Shown here: piece by piece, positions 1-9,203 of the stretch
Layout of the letters: each line of letters opens with the position of its first letter
Numbering within the stretch: the first letter of the stretch is position 1
Source of the DNA: an uncultured Succinivibrio sp.
GTDB lineage: Bacteria; Pseudomonadota; Gammaproteobacteria; Enterobacterales; Succinivibrionaceae
Length of the DNA: 64,000 nt
Reading direction: 5' to 3'
NCBI GenBank assembly: GCA_934218695.1
Contig: CAKQDA010000004.1
Location: 1-64,000 of the forward strand
Notes under the pieces: generated by a model
Told to the model about the DNA's origin: nothing
The model's input: the letters and a program-made list of their open reading frames with translations, nothing else
Database searches by the model: none
Program-made: the position numbers and the translations under genes

Positions 1-74
1 TGATATGGCTCAGTTGGTAGAGCGCACCCTTGGTAAGGGTGAGGTCCCGAGTTCGATTCTCGGTATCAGCACCA
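1..74 (+). tRNA. tRNA-Thr (GGT anticodon), lacking the first two bases
   Basis: The sequence folds as a tRNA cloverleaf: the D arm contains GGCTCAGTTGGTAGAGC, the anticodon arm ACCCTTGGTAAGGGT carries anticodon GGT, the T arm contains GTTCGATTC, and an encoded CCA ends at 74. The acceptor 3' strand TATCAGC implies a 5' GCTGATA, so the window begins two bases inside the gene. It closely resembles enterobacterial tRNA-Thr(GGT). It marks the left border of a long accessory region. Confidence 0.96.
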
Positions 75-260
75 GCGGTCAGAATCTATTTAACTCTCTG
101 AATTATCAGAGATTTCTCTTAATTTTAACTCATCAAAATTTTTCAAAAATTTTTGTGAATTTGGCTCATTTAAGCCATTTAGCGATTTTCAGCTACCTGA
201 AAAAGTCGCTAATTCTCAAAACTACACTGAAAATAATGATTTTTGTAACTGTTCAGAACC

Positions 261-589
261 CCATAGGTTCTTGAAATTATTTTAACATTCTCTGACTTTT
301 ACAGACCGAGCGTTCTTTGTAAATTTACATTGTGAAAAGCTCACATTTTGTCGACTAAGTGCTTATTTCTTTTTATCTGAGAAATCACCTCATATAGCGC
401 TTATAAGGTCCATAGATCGATCTGATTTTTGTGACTTTAGTTTTGTCATTTTTGTCTTATATCAATCTGTAGCGATCTGTACAGATCTTTCAGATCTTTT
501 TGAGAGTAATGACGATGTAGAAATCTAAGTTCAGAAATGACTAAAAATCGCTACAGCTATAATAAAAGCAGTAGTAATGACATTAGGAT
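261..589 (+). other. IS66 leader without a gene
   Basis: This AT-rich stretch between the left terminal repeat and the transposase holds no supported gene. Its only clear structure is a two-tier hairpin at about 465-495 built from ATCTG/CAGAT and CGATCTG/CAGATCT arms, followed by TTTTT. An equivalent hairpin exists in the second IS66 copy (8956-8991), so the structure is conserved. It may act as a terminator that shields the transposase from outside transcription; that role is inference. Confidence 0.6.
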
Positions 590-2190
590 ATGATTGTGGA
601 TTTCAACGAGTTAAAGCAAAAGATGGACAGCATCACTTTAGAGCTTAAAGCAAAGGCTCTTTCTCTGCTAGTTGATTCACTGGACTTTATGATAAATGTG
701 ATGCTTGAAATGACTTCTTCTGTTTTAATGCAGAGTGAACCTCAGACAGAGCAGATCAAAAATCTGATAAAGAAAAACGATGACTTAGTCTTACTCACTG
801 ATGAGCTTCAGGAAACGATCAGAGACTTGAAAAGTCAGCTCAATCAAAACTTAAACAACAGTTCAAAACCACCTTCAAGCGATGGTTATAAAAAGAGTCC
901 TAAAAAGAGAAGTCTGAGAGTATCAACAGGAGCAAAGGCAGGAGGACAGAAAGGCCATAAGGGAGCACATTTGTCAGTACCGCATGCACCTGATGAGGTT
1001 AAATGTCATATTCCTAAAAAATGTCAGTGCTGTCCAAATCTCAAGACCTGTGTTGCATCAGGAGATGTATTTACCTGTGCAGAGTCACGTTATGTGATTG
1101 AAGCTAAGACCATAACTCATGTAGTAGAACATCAGAGCATGGTGGCAACTAACTGTCCATGCGGCTGTTCTGGTAAGGATGAGAAACTTGCAGGAGAATT
1201 TCCTGCAGATGTCAGAGGCTATGTACAGTATGGAAATTCAGTAACAGTTCTTGCTGCACTGCTATCAACCTATGGAGCTGTAGCCTATAACAGAATACAT
1301 GTTCTGTTAAACGGACTGTTTGGTATCAGTCTTTCAACTGGAACCATAAACTCCATGGTAAAGAGATGCTCGGATAAGATAGCTCCTGTTAAGGAGAAAA
1401 TCAGAGAACTTCTAAAAGATTCTGATGTAGTCAACTTCGATGAAACCGGATTAAAAGCCTTAGGAAAACTATTTTGGGTACATAACTCATCTAATGATGA
1501 ATATACCTATCAGTTAGCTAATGAGAAACGTGGCTCTATTGGAATGGAAGACAATGGTGTACTTCCAGACTTTACAGGTATTGCAGTTCATGACGGATGG
1601 CCTTCATATCAGAACTTTGAACAGATTGAACATGCCTTATGCTGTGCTCATCTGTTAAGAGAAATTAATGCAGTAAGAGAGAATGAGGAAAATCATATCT
1701 GGCAGAATGTTTTCAGAAACTCCTTATCAGAATGAAAAAAGCTAAAGAGGATGCCATTTCTCTGGGGCAGACATTCCTTGGAAAAGAACTTTTAGAAGCC
1801 TTTTCCAAAGAATATGACGATATTATGAGCCATGCCGATAAGGAATGTCCTCCTCCTGAGGTTCCCAAAGAACGGAAAAGAGGCAAAATACGGAGAGGTA
1901 AGACCAGAGCTCTGATTGAACGACTCAAAAAGTTCAAGGATGACGTGTGCCGATTTGCACATAACTTTGCCGTGCCTTTTGATAGCAATCAGGCAGAGCG
2001 TGATGTTCGCAATGTAAAAACAAAGACGAAAGTCTCAGGGTGTTTTAGAAGTATTAAAGGATCTCAGGACTATCTCAAAATAATGTCTTTCATTAGTACC
2101 GGAAACAAGCATGGTATTAACGCATTTGATGCTTTAACTGCTGCTTTTTCCGGTAATGCTAAAATTATTTTGGGTGAGGGTTCTGAATAG
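590..2190 (+). pseudogene. IS66 transposase (TnpC), single frameshift
   Basis: This is an IS66-family DDE transposase in two frames: 590-1735 (381 residues) and 1732-2190 (152 residues). The first part has the N-terminal coiled-coil segment, the NSSKPPSSDGYKK motif typical of the family, Cys-rich zinc-binding motifs (CQCCPNLKTC) and the start of the catalytic domain (NFDETG). The second part carries the C-terminal motif NQAERDVRNVKTKTKVSGCF. Alignment with the second copy in this window shows that one base is missing in the T run near 1711-1713; restoring it joins the parts with no other gap. The start is ATG 590 with AGGA upstream. A programmed -1 shift at G-TTTT cannot be excluded, but a degenerate element is more likely. 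Confidence 0.85.
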
Positions 2191-2220
2191 TTACAAAAAA
2201 TCTATTTCGTAGAAATTATA

Positions 2221-3850
2221 TCACGGTCTTTCTACTGTCTTAAACATAGTGATCTGACGTTTGCTCTTATCGCCGTTGAACACACAGGCAATCTGCAGCA
2301 AGTCTCTGTCGCCAAGGTTCTCAAGGCCATAGCCTTTTTCTATGATCTGTTTTTCTGCTTCATCAAGTTTCTTCTGTTCTTCACTATTTTTATCGGTATA
2401 TTTAAGTCCTAGCACCACCCTGTGTTTAGGGAAATTCACAATAATATCGCTTCTGCCTTTACTGTTGTGCTGTTCGACTCGAACATCATGCCCCTTTCCA
2501 AGCAAATATACTTGCAACAGAGCTCTTAGAACAGACTCATCATTAACCGGATATTTGTCATATGATAAAACAGCCAATACGCTATTGAATAAGGAAATGA
2601 TATCGTCAGTAGCTCCTTGCTCAAGTACATATTTTTTACCTGATGCATAAGGAGAAACATTTCTTTCATAGATTCTGAGCGTTAAAAGAGAAAATAAAGC
2701 AGCTCTTACTTCACGATTAACTGTTCCCAAAATTACATCGTCATTACGGTCTATTTCTGATTTTAATGTCAGATATCCGGTCTGACACATCAATACGTTC
2801 TCATTGATATCAATCAGAGATGTTGGGTTAACAAAATCATTATAAGGAATAGCAATCTCTGAGGTCAGAAGATTATCGATATTAAGATTATGAGACTCCA
2901 TGTATTTCATTAGAATTGATGGGAGTCCACCTACATCGTACCAATAATCGCCGAATCTTACGGTCTTTTTCTCGTATATATCCTGTAAAAAATTGTTAAC
3001 AGAATAGGTGGAGAATACTTTATTCTTATAAAACTCATCAAAACAGTAGCTGTCGTAATTAACAGCCATTCTGTCGATAAGACTTTCAACCTCAGAATCT
3101 GTAACTATTTCTGGAGCTTTGTCATTCTCATAAGCTACGCCAAGTTTGAGATAATCTAAATAGAAGTGTTTTATCTCATCTCGTGTAAAACCAATGAGTT
3201 TAGAATAGGCATTGTTGTAGGTTAAATCCTTAATATCAGACCCAACAGAGAAGATTGATACATCCTTTAATCTGGTAACACCTGTGATAGCCATGAATTT
3301 AATATGCTTATCACCTTTTAGAACAGCATAAAACTCTCTGAAAAGAGATCTGAATTCCTCATATAACTCTTTATTGTTAATATTGGCGGTGAGCTGACAG
3401 TCATACTCGTCAATAAGAAGTACAAGCTGTCTCCCATCTGGCATAGCAGAAAAAACATTACCTAAAAGAATCTTGGGCTCTTTATTATCGTTATAGTCGG
3501 TAATATTATTAGCTTTAGCGAATTTTAAGATTTCATTACAGAAATCGCTTTTAAATTCATCTAAATCAGTTACAGAAAACTTTAGAAAACTTAAATGAAG
3601 CACAGGATATTTATCCTGATCCCATTTATCGTAAATCCATGTTCCTTTGAAATAAGGATCAACTCCTTTCTCAAAAAGAGTTCCGATTGTATTTAATGTC
3701 AGAGATTTGCCAAAACGGCGAGGACGGGAAAAGAAAACTCGCTCATAGTTTCTTGTCAGATTATATATATATATATTCTGTTTTGTCTATGTAAATATAG
3801 TTATTCTCGCTAAACTTTTCTATATTTTCTGACTGAGCAATTAGCTTCAT
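2221..3850 (-). pseudogene. AAA-ATPase-like / PD-(D/E)XK protein, out of frame at a (TA)7 tract
   Basis: The long reading frame (2221-3786) encodes an AAA-ATPase-like domain (PF09820 type) with the signature SRPRRFGKS and a Walker-B-like LVLLIDEYD, then a C-terminal DUF1703/PD-(D/E)XK-type domain (GRSDIIVNF...). The true N-terminus lies in another frame from ATG 3850: M-K-L-I-A-Q-S..., then YIYIDKTEYIY, the usual YYVDKT motif of the family. The two frames meet in a TA dinucleotide repeat at 3762-3776. Gaining one unit or losing two would rejoin them. A GTG at 3603 starts a truncated product lacking the P-loop-like motif. The expected catalytic ExK of the nuclease domain reads GLK here, so nuclease activity is doubtful. 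A close relative lies at 27506-29350. Confidence 0.8.
3762..3776. repeat. (TA)7 dinucleotide tract inside a coding region
   Basis: This is a pure alternating TA tract of 15 bases within the 5' part of the AAA/PD-(D/E)XK gene. The present length puts a TAA stop in the N-terminal frame. By counting codons, five or eight units would give an open frame into the RPRRFGKS segment. Such tracts are known sites of slipped-strand mispairing. Confidence 0.85.
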
Positions 3851-4062
3851 AACCACGTTCTAAAATCCAATTCATTATAAATATTATAACATCGTAGCTT
3901 ATACAATCAGATTGGTTCTGATTATTTTTATGATTTAGTGTGCCTTTATTCGGACTGATATAGTCCCTATAATCACAAAAAAAATCTCACAACATGCTAC
4001 TTTGTATCTGACAAACAAAGAACTATAGGCAATTCCACAATGTGGAAAGGTGAGAGGATTCC

Positions 4063-5427
4063 ATGCACTTCGCTAATTGGGGAAACTACCCGACAGTAGA
4101 CACACTTTCATACAATCAGCTTTCTATAGCTGAGCTTGCTTCATTTATAAGGGATAACCATGGTTTTATTGCAAGAGGAAACGGTCGATCTTACGGTGAC
4201 GCTTCTCTTAACCGAAACTCTATCCTCAACCTCTCCAAAGCAAGATTCAATAAGTACGGCATGGTTTACAACTCTGCAGATCGAGAAATGATTGTTAACT
4301 CCGGTTGTGCATTAACAGATGTTCTTAACAATTATTTTCCTGAACACGTAATTTTCCCAGTAATCCCAGGAACTAAAAAAATATCCATAGGCGGTGCCAT
4401 CGCTGCAGATATCCATGGGAAAGATCATCACATTAACGGAACGTTATCAAATCACATTTCCTGCATTGATCTTATGACCGCATCTGGTGAAATGATCACT
4501 GCAACACCGGAGAAAAACAGCGATTTGTTCTGGGCTACATGTGGTGGTCAGGGACTTACCGGGCTCATTGTATCGGCCACCATTAAGATGATAAAAACAG
4601 AAACGAATGTTCTAAGACAACGAGTTACTGCATGTGAAAGTTTAGACAAGTTAATTGCTACAACCCTAGAACAGAATAATTCCCAGTACTGTGCTTCGTG
4701 GATTGATCTGTCTTGCACCAGAACTCACGGTCGAGGAATTGCATTCTCAGGGCGTTTTGCATCTGCAGCGGAGGTAATGGAGCAGGGCAATCAGTTTCTT
4801 GAAAAGAAATACAGCAACTCCAGGTTATCAGTACCGTGTTACTGCACTTCTAAGCTGTTTAATCAGACAACAGTAAAGTCATTTAACTCCCTCTACTATT
4901 ACCTAAACAAACGCAAGAACAATCCTTTTGCCAGCATTAACGGCTTTTTCTTCCCGCTTGATGCAGTAAATAATTGGAATCGTCTGTATGGACATAAGGG
5001 GGTTGTGCAGTATCAGTTTGTTGTGCCACAAAAAGAAGTGTTACAGAAGATTGTTAATGTCATAAAGAAAGAGAAGCTTTATTCAACACTTGGAGTTCTG
5101 AAGGTCTTTGGTAAGCAGCCTAAGCACTTTGGAAATCTAAGCTTTCCCATGGAGGAATATAGCCTAGCCATGGACTTTAAGCTAAGCCATGGGCTCTTTA
5201 AGACCTTGGATTACCTTGATGAGATAGTCGCTGATGCTGGTGGTCATGTATATCTGGCAAAGGACAGCAGAATGAAGGCAAGTACATTTAGAAGGATGTA
5301 TGGAAAAGCTGTTGATGACTTTCTTGAGGTAAAAGCTAAATATGACCCAAACGGGAAGTTTTGTTCATTGCTATCAAAGAGACTGAAATTAAACGTTGTT
5401 TCGGTGAAAGTAACTAATACTTTCTAG
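4063..5427 (+). CDS. FAD-binding oxidase, DprE1-like
   Basis: A 454-residue FAD-dependent oxidoreductase of the VAO/PCMH fold. The N-terminal FAD domain contains ARGNGRSYGDASLN (about residues 37-50) and IHGKDHHINGTLSNHI (about 125-140), almost the same as the motif in DprE1, the decaprenylphosphoryl-ribose 2'-oxidase of actinobacteria. The C-terminal part has the D-arabinono-lactone-oxidase-type cap, ending in DPNGKF. DprE1 relatives outside actinobacteria usually sit in polysaccharide clusters; here the gene stands alone between an AAA/PD-(D/E)XK gene and an antitoxin, and no DprE2 epimerase partner is visible. The start is ATG 4063 with GAGAGG just upstream. The family call is firm; the substrate is unknown. 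Confidence 0.75.
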   Translation: MHFANWGNYPTVDTLSYNQLSIAELASFIRDNHGFIARGNGRSYGDASLNRNSILNLSKARFNKYGMVYNSADREMIVNSGCALTDVLNNYFPEHVIFPVIPGTKKISIGGAIAADIHGKDHHINGTLSNHISCIDLMTASGEMITATPEKNSDLFWATCGGQGLTGLIVSATIKMIKTETNVLRQRVTACESLDKLIATTLEQNNSQYCASWIDLSCTRTHGRGIAFSGRFASAAEVMEQGNQFLEKKYSNSRLSVPCYCTSKLFNQTTVKSFNSLYYYLNKRKNNPFASINGFFFPLDAVNNWNRLYGHKGVVQYQFVVPQKEVLQKIVNVIKKEKLYSTLGVLKVFGKQPKHFGNLSFPMEEYSLAMDFKLSHGLFKTLDYLDEIVADAGGHVYLAKDSRMKASTFRRMYGKAVDDFLEVKAKYDPNGKFCSLLSKRLKLNVVSVKVTNTF

Positions 5428-5514
5428 TGCATCGTTTTTAATAACATTATTTTGATAATTTCAATTCAAATGATTATACTTTAAATATATTGCAATTAAA
5501 TTAAGGTGCAAATC

Positions 5515-5787
5515 ATGGCAAATACAATAAATTTTACTTGTAGAATCGAAAGCGATGTAAAACAAAAAGGAGAGATCTTATTTAAAGAACTCGGTATGTC
5601 ACTGTCCACTGCAATCAATGTCTTTCTAAAGGAATCTATAAGAAAAGGAGGATTTCCTTTTGATGTCTGTTTACAAAGACCAAATATGGATACATTATCT
5701 GCAATGCTAGAGTCCGATAAGCTGTTACATGATCAAGATGCAAAAAAATATGAGTTAGAAGAGGCATTGAAAGAGCTGAAAAAATGA
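5515..5787 (+). CDS. RelB/DinJ-family antitoxin
   Basis: A 90-residue protein with the RelB/DinJ ribbon-helix-helix start (MANTINFTCRIESDVKQKGE) and the conserved LGMSLSTAINVFLKESIRKGGFPF segment. Proteins of this type bind their own promoter and neutralise a RelE/YafQ-type mRNA interferase. I chose ATG 5515 over 5506 because AAGGTG lies at the right distance from it. The expected toxin gene does not follow: the overlapping downstream frame (5784-5906) is only 40 codons and lacks RelE/YafQ motifs, so this looks like an orphan antitoxin left after loss of its partner. Confidence 0.85.
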   Translation: MANTINFTCRIESDVKQKGEILFKELGMSLSTAINVFLKESIRKGGFPFDVCLQRPNMDTLSAMLESDKLLHDQDAKKYELEEALKELKK

Positions 5788-5906
5788 CAAAAGAACATGT
5801 CCAGAAATCACAAACGCATTCAATCACAGACATTATGTTTAACCATGCAGTTGGTTATAATTGTGCAAAAGAATTTATCTCCAACTGCAAGCTGAATGCG
5901 TTATAG
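5784..5906 (+). CDS. Unrecognised 40-residue ORF overlapping the antitoxin stop
   Basis: The ATGA overlap with the antitoxin stop is the arrangement expected for a toxin gene, but the 40-residue product (MTKEHVQKSQTHSITDIMFN...) shows no RelE, YafQ or HigB features. It contains two cysteines and no obvious domain. It may be a remnant of a toxin replaced by other sequence, or a spurious frame. I do not recognise it. Confidence 0.3.
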   Translation: MTKEHVQKSQTHSITDIMFNHAVGYNCAKEFISNCKLNAL

Positions 5907-5947
5907 ACGATAACAGGAATCATCTTTAATCAATATACAGAAGGTAT

Positions 5948-7249
5948 TTATTGCTGAAAACTACGATAATATTTCTTGTAGTGTTGTTCTAGTGCTTCTT
6001 TATCGATTTCTTTATTTTCAGTAATAGCGTCAAAAATCTTTTTCATACAGTTAGTAAATATAAATTTTATGTAATCCTCGTAATTCTCGTAATTCTTACA
6101 CAGATTTAAAATTGAATCTTTTCTTTCTTCTATATCTTTAGGATTCATTATCCATAACCAAAGTGAATATGTAAATTCCTCATTTAACTCGTTTTGTTCT
6201 TTATACCAATAATCTTTAAGTAATTTCATATTTTTTTTATAGATTTCATTTAAAGAACAAATCGTTATAACCATAAAAAAATTGTTCTTATCATATTTAG
6301 TTTCAAAATAAACGTTACAATATGTATTACCTATCTTTGCTTTTCGTTTTACTCTTATTCCATCAAATACCGCATGATAACTCCAGTTATCCTTCTTCTT
6401 AAATTTATTTAATAGATAACAGTTCAGCGCATGTACTTTCAGTAATTGCATAAAATAATTCTTTGAGTATTCATATGGAGTTATATCCTTTGGGCATGCA
6501 TATGGATTTATATTCTGTGAAATACTTGGATAGTCTCCTTCAAACAATTCCTTAAAATGACTACAAAGGTCAATTTTGTAGTTATTTATAAGCTTTTGTA
6601 AAAAAGATACGGATTGTTGATTAAAGAATCTATACCTAAGATAAAAACAAAAGTCCTGTGTTAACTGGTTGTGTTTAAATTCTAATAAAACTTTATAAAT
6701 AGTTTGATCTTCGGTATCATCTGAGTAAAAAGCCAATGGTATTACATCATCGCTATATACTCCTGCGGTTTTGCAGTTTCCTTGTCCATCGGGGGTTGCG
6801 TAGAAAGCAAGTACGGTTGTTCCTTCTTTTATTTCTTTTGCCCCATCAATATATCGTTCCATTTGGTTCTTCTGTTCTTTGGCACCAAAAATTTTGTTTT
6901 CTATAATAATGTGGCATTTATCTGGAATTTTGATAAATAAGTCCAAACGACTTTTTGTTACTTTTATTGAATACTGAGTTTCTATTTTTGTGTTTCTTAA
7001 GTCTGTAACTGTAATTTCTTTTATATTATATTTGGCCTTGCTTAAAAGAAATGTGATGAATTTTTCTTTTATTTCCTCGTCGTTTTGAAGTATATGTGCA
7101 AGTAAATCTGTTATAGGATCTTCATGTATGTGAGACTTAATTGCTATAAAAGGGTTTTTGTTTACTTCTGAAACCCATCCCTTTGTTTCTTCTATATATT
7201 TTTTATACCATGAGTCATATGACTCCTGAAAAACATCTGGTATATTCAT
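5948..7249 (-). CDS. PD-(D/E)XK nuclease superfamily protein (PDDEXK_4-like)
   Basis: A 433-residue protein whose N-terminal half has a PD-(D/E)XK core: HEDPITDLLAHIL at about 42-54, RLDLFIKI with D103, IIIENKI with E117 and K119, then QMERY at about 129-133. This order matches the PDDEXK_4 group of uncharacterised bacterial proteins. The C-terminal half is rich in aromatic and charged residues and has no motif I know. It starts at ATG 7249 with GGAG nine bases upstream. Before the IS66 insertion it lay 13 bases after the stop codon of the WYL regulator at 9199-10236, so the two formed an operon. A defence role is inference from the WYL partner and the nuclease fold. Confidence 0.7.
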   Translation of the reverse strand: MNIPDVFQESYDSWYKKYIEETKGWVSEVNKNPFIAIKSHIHEDPITDLLAHILQNDEEIKEKFITFLLSKAKYNIKEITVTDLRNTKIETQYSIKVTKSRLDLFIKIPDKCHIIIENKIFGAKEQKNQMERYIDGAKEIKEGTTVLAFYATPDGQGNCKTAGVYSDDVIPLAFYSDDTEDQTIYKVLLEFKHNQLTQDFCFYLRYRFFNQQSVSFLQKLINNYKIDLCSHFKELFEGDYPSISQNINPYACPKDITPYEYSKNYFMQLLKVHALNCYLLNKFKKKDNWSYHAVFDGIRVKRKAKIGNTYCNVYFETKYDKNNFFMVITICSLNEIYKKNMKLLKDYWYKEQNELNEEFTYSLWLWIMNPKDIEERKDSILNLCKNYENYEDYIKFIFTNCMKKIFDAITENKEIDKEALEQHYKKYYRSFQQ

Positions 7250-7262
7250 CTCTCACTCCTCA

Positions 7263-7270
7263 ATAAATTT
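7263..7270. repeat. Left target-site duplication of IS66 copy 2 (ATAAATTT)
   Basis: This 8-bp sequence is repeated exactly at 9220-9227 on the other side of the element. Removing the element and one copy restores the sequence AAA-ATT-TAT-TGA, the original end of the WYL regulator gene. Confidence 0.93.
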
Positions 7271-7285
7271 GTAACTACTCAGAAC

Positions 7286-8860
7286 CTACCCTAAAACGAT
7301 CTCAGCCTTACCATTAAAAGCAGAGGTTAAAGCTTCAAAAGCATCTATACCTTGTTTTCTGGCTGTACTGAGGAAGGATGTGATCGTTAGGTAGGTCTGA
7401 GCTCCTTTAATTGAACGACAATATCCTGAAACCTTTGATTTAGTCTTTACATTACGAACATCTCTTTCAGCCTGATTGTTGTCAAACGGTACAGCAACGT
7501 TATGAATAAACAGACATACCGAAGCCTTGAGTTTAATCAGTCTCTCAATCAGTGAACGTTCTTTACCTTTCTTACGCTTACCTATTTTTATAGGCTCCGT
7601 ATTATCCGGAGATGGACTCTCAATATTGGCATAAGCCATGATGTCATCATATTCTCGTTCTAAAGAGCTGATATGAGAGGCATCTAAACATGTTTTATTC
7701 TGTTCAATAGCCTTTTCTTTAGCAGATTTCATGGTTATAAGCAGATTTTCAAGTCTCTTTGCCCAGATGTGAGTTGGATTATTCTCACTTGCTGCTATTA
7801 ACTCTCTTAATAGATGAGCACAACATACTGCATGGCTGATGTTTTCAAATCTCCAATATGATCCCCAACAGTCATGAACTGCTGTGCCAGTAAAACTGGT
7901 TATCACACCATTATCAGCAATACCTACCTGTCCTCTTTTTCTGTTGACTGTCAGGTAGGTATACTTCCCATTAGAGGAGTTATGTACCCATTGAGTAGAG
8001 CCTTCAACTCTGACACCAGTCTCATCGAAATTAACTACTTTAGAGCCTATTAGTAACTCTCTGATTTTTTGCACTACAGGTTTAACCTTAAGTGCACATT
8101 TCTCAATCATTGAACAGATAGTGCCCTCTGACAGAGTTACATTGAACATGCCATCGATTATGGTTTGAATTCTATCAGTACTTACAGCTCCAAAGGTGCT
8201 AAGAAGTCCTGAGATAGCTGTAAAGCTGTCTCCATACTGAATATAGCCTCTTACGTTCTCAGAAAATTCTCCCTTGAGCTTTGACTCTCCACATGGACAG
8301 TCTATGGCTTCGACTGTCTGATGTTCTATAACCTTAGTATTGATTACTGCTTCTACAACACATCTCTTTTCGGTACAATTAAAGACTTTGCCATTTTCTG
8401 AGCATGAGCAAAGATATGGACAGGTTTTACATTTTTCAGGAATGTGTACCTTTACCTCATTAGGTTCATGAGGGAGCTTCATGTTCACTCCTTTATGACC
8501 TTTCTGTCCACCTGTCTTTCTACCTGTTTTTCTCTCTTAGGCTTCTGTTTTTATTTGCTTTCTTATATCCATCACTTGATGGTGGTTTTGAGCTGTTGTG
8601 TGAATCCATGTTCAGTTGTCGTTGCAGGTCTTTTATGGTTTCCTGCAAGTCTGAAATTGTTTGTTCCATGTCTGAAATGGTAGCGGTTTGCTTCTTATTT
8701 TGCTCTAGAGAGGCTTTATTCTGCTCCATAATTCCTGAGAACATGGTTATCATCATATTGATGATGGTAGACAACGAGAGAACTAGTACAGATAAATCTG
8801 CTGGAGCTTTAGCTCTTTACAGAGTTTCTCGGCATCTTGTTTTAACTCGTTGAAATTCAT
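7286..8860 (-). pseudogene. IS66 transposase (TnpC), two frameshifts
   Basis: Homologous to the transposase of copy 1 over its whole length. The C-terminal 400 residues (7286-8488) hold the zinc-binding region (CKTCPYLCSC), NFDETG, AVHDCWGSYW and NQAERDVRNVKTKSKVSGYC. The segment with NSSKPPSSDGYKK (8520-8774) is in another frame; one extra A in the A5 run near 8535 separates them. A second shift near 8808, where one A is missing, separates the N-terminal start (ATG 8860, NFNELKQ). At least two indels make it non-functional as written. Confidence 0.85.
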
Positions 8861-9203
8861 TTAATCACCTTCGCTTTTCTACTGCTGTTATTATACCAGC
8901 AGCCTTTTTTAGCATTAGCGATAGCTCAATTTCAACTTGATGAACCATCTCAAAACGATCTGCAACGATCTTTTAAGATCGCTACAGATCGATGATAAGA
9001 GAAAATGACAAAACAAAGGTCTTAATTAAAAAGCATCCCTCTATAATCGCGTTATATGCGCTTATAGCTAGCTTTTGAACAACCTTAAGAAAAAAGCAAT
9101 TAAAACCGACTTTGTGAGCTTGTTCACTATGTAAATTTCAAAAGAACTCACTGACTGTAAAAGACTGTGAAAATGGTCTTAATGCTGCTCAGAATCTCCT
9201 AGG
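8861..9203 (-). other. IS66 copy 2 leader without a gene
   Basis: This is the non-coding leader of the second element, matching the layout of 261-589. Apart from the hairpin at 8956-8991 I see no gene or site that I can support. Confidence 0.55.
8956..8991 (-). other. 17-bp stem hairpin in the IS66 leader
   Basis: The arms CGATCTGCAACGATCTT (8956-8972) and AAGATCGCTACAGATCG (8975-8991) pair over 17 positions in the transcript of the minus strand, with only two G-U pairs, around a two-base loop. The leader of IS66 copy 1 has a similar double stem at 465-495 with different bases at several positions, so the structure is kept while the sequence drifts. It is likely regulatory for the transposase. 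Confidence 0.7.

Larger units (their letters stand above)
245..2194 (+). mobile_element. IS66-family element (tnpC-only), copy 1
   Basis: The ends are imperfect inverted repeats: GTAACTGTTCAGAACC at 245-260 and the reverse complement of GTAACTATTCAGAACC at 2179-2194 (15 of 16 match). The element holds about 330 bp of leader DNA and one IS66-type transposase reading frame; no tnpA or tnpB is present, as in the ISBst12-like subgroup. The flanking 8-mers (237-244 and 2195-2202) do not match, so no target duplication survives, which suggests an old or rearranged copy. The transposase is frameshifted. Confidence 0.85.

Noticed and set aside
5..274. An 89-codon frame beginning inside the tRNA
   Set aside because: It covers the tRNA-Thr gene and non-coding DNA and has no protein-like features.
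1700..1740. Programmed -1 frameshift in the IS66 transposase
   Set aside because: Tnp of IS66 is normally one frame, the site is a weak slippery sequence, and copy 2 is broken elsewhere. Simple decay is more likely.
8444..8853. Plus-strand frames rich in Cys and Phe opposite the IS66 transposase
   Set aside because: They are antisense shadows of the transposase coiled coil and have no independent support.
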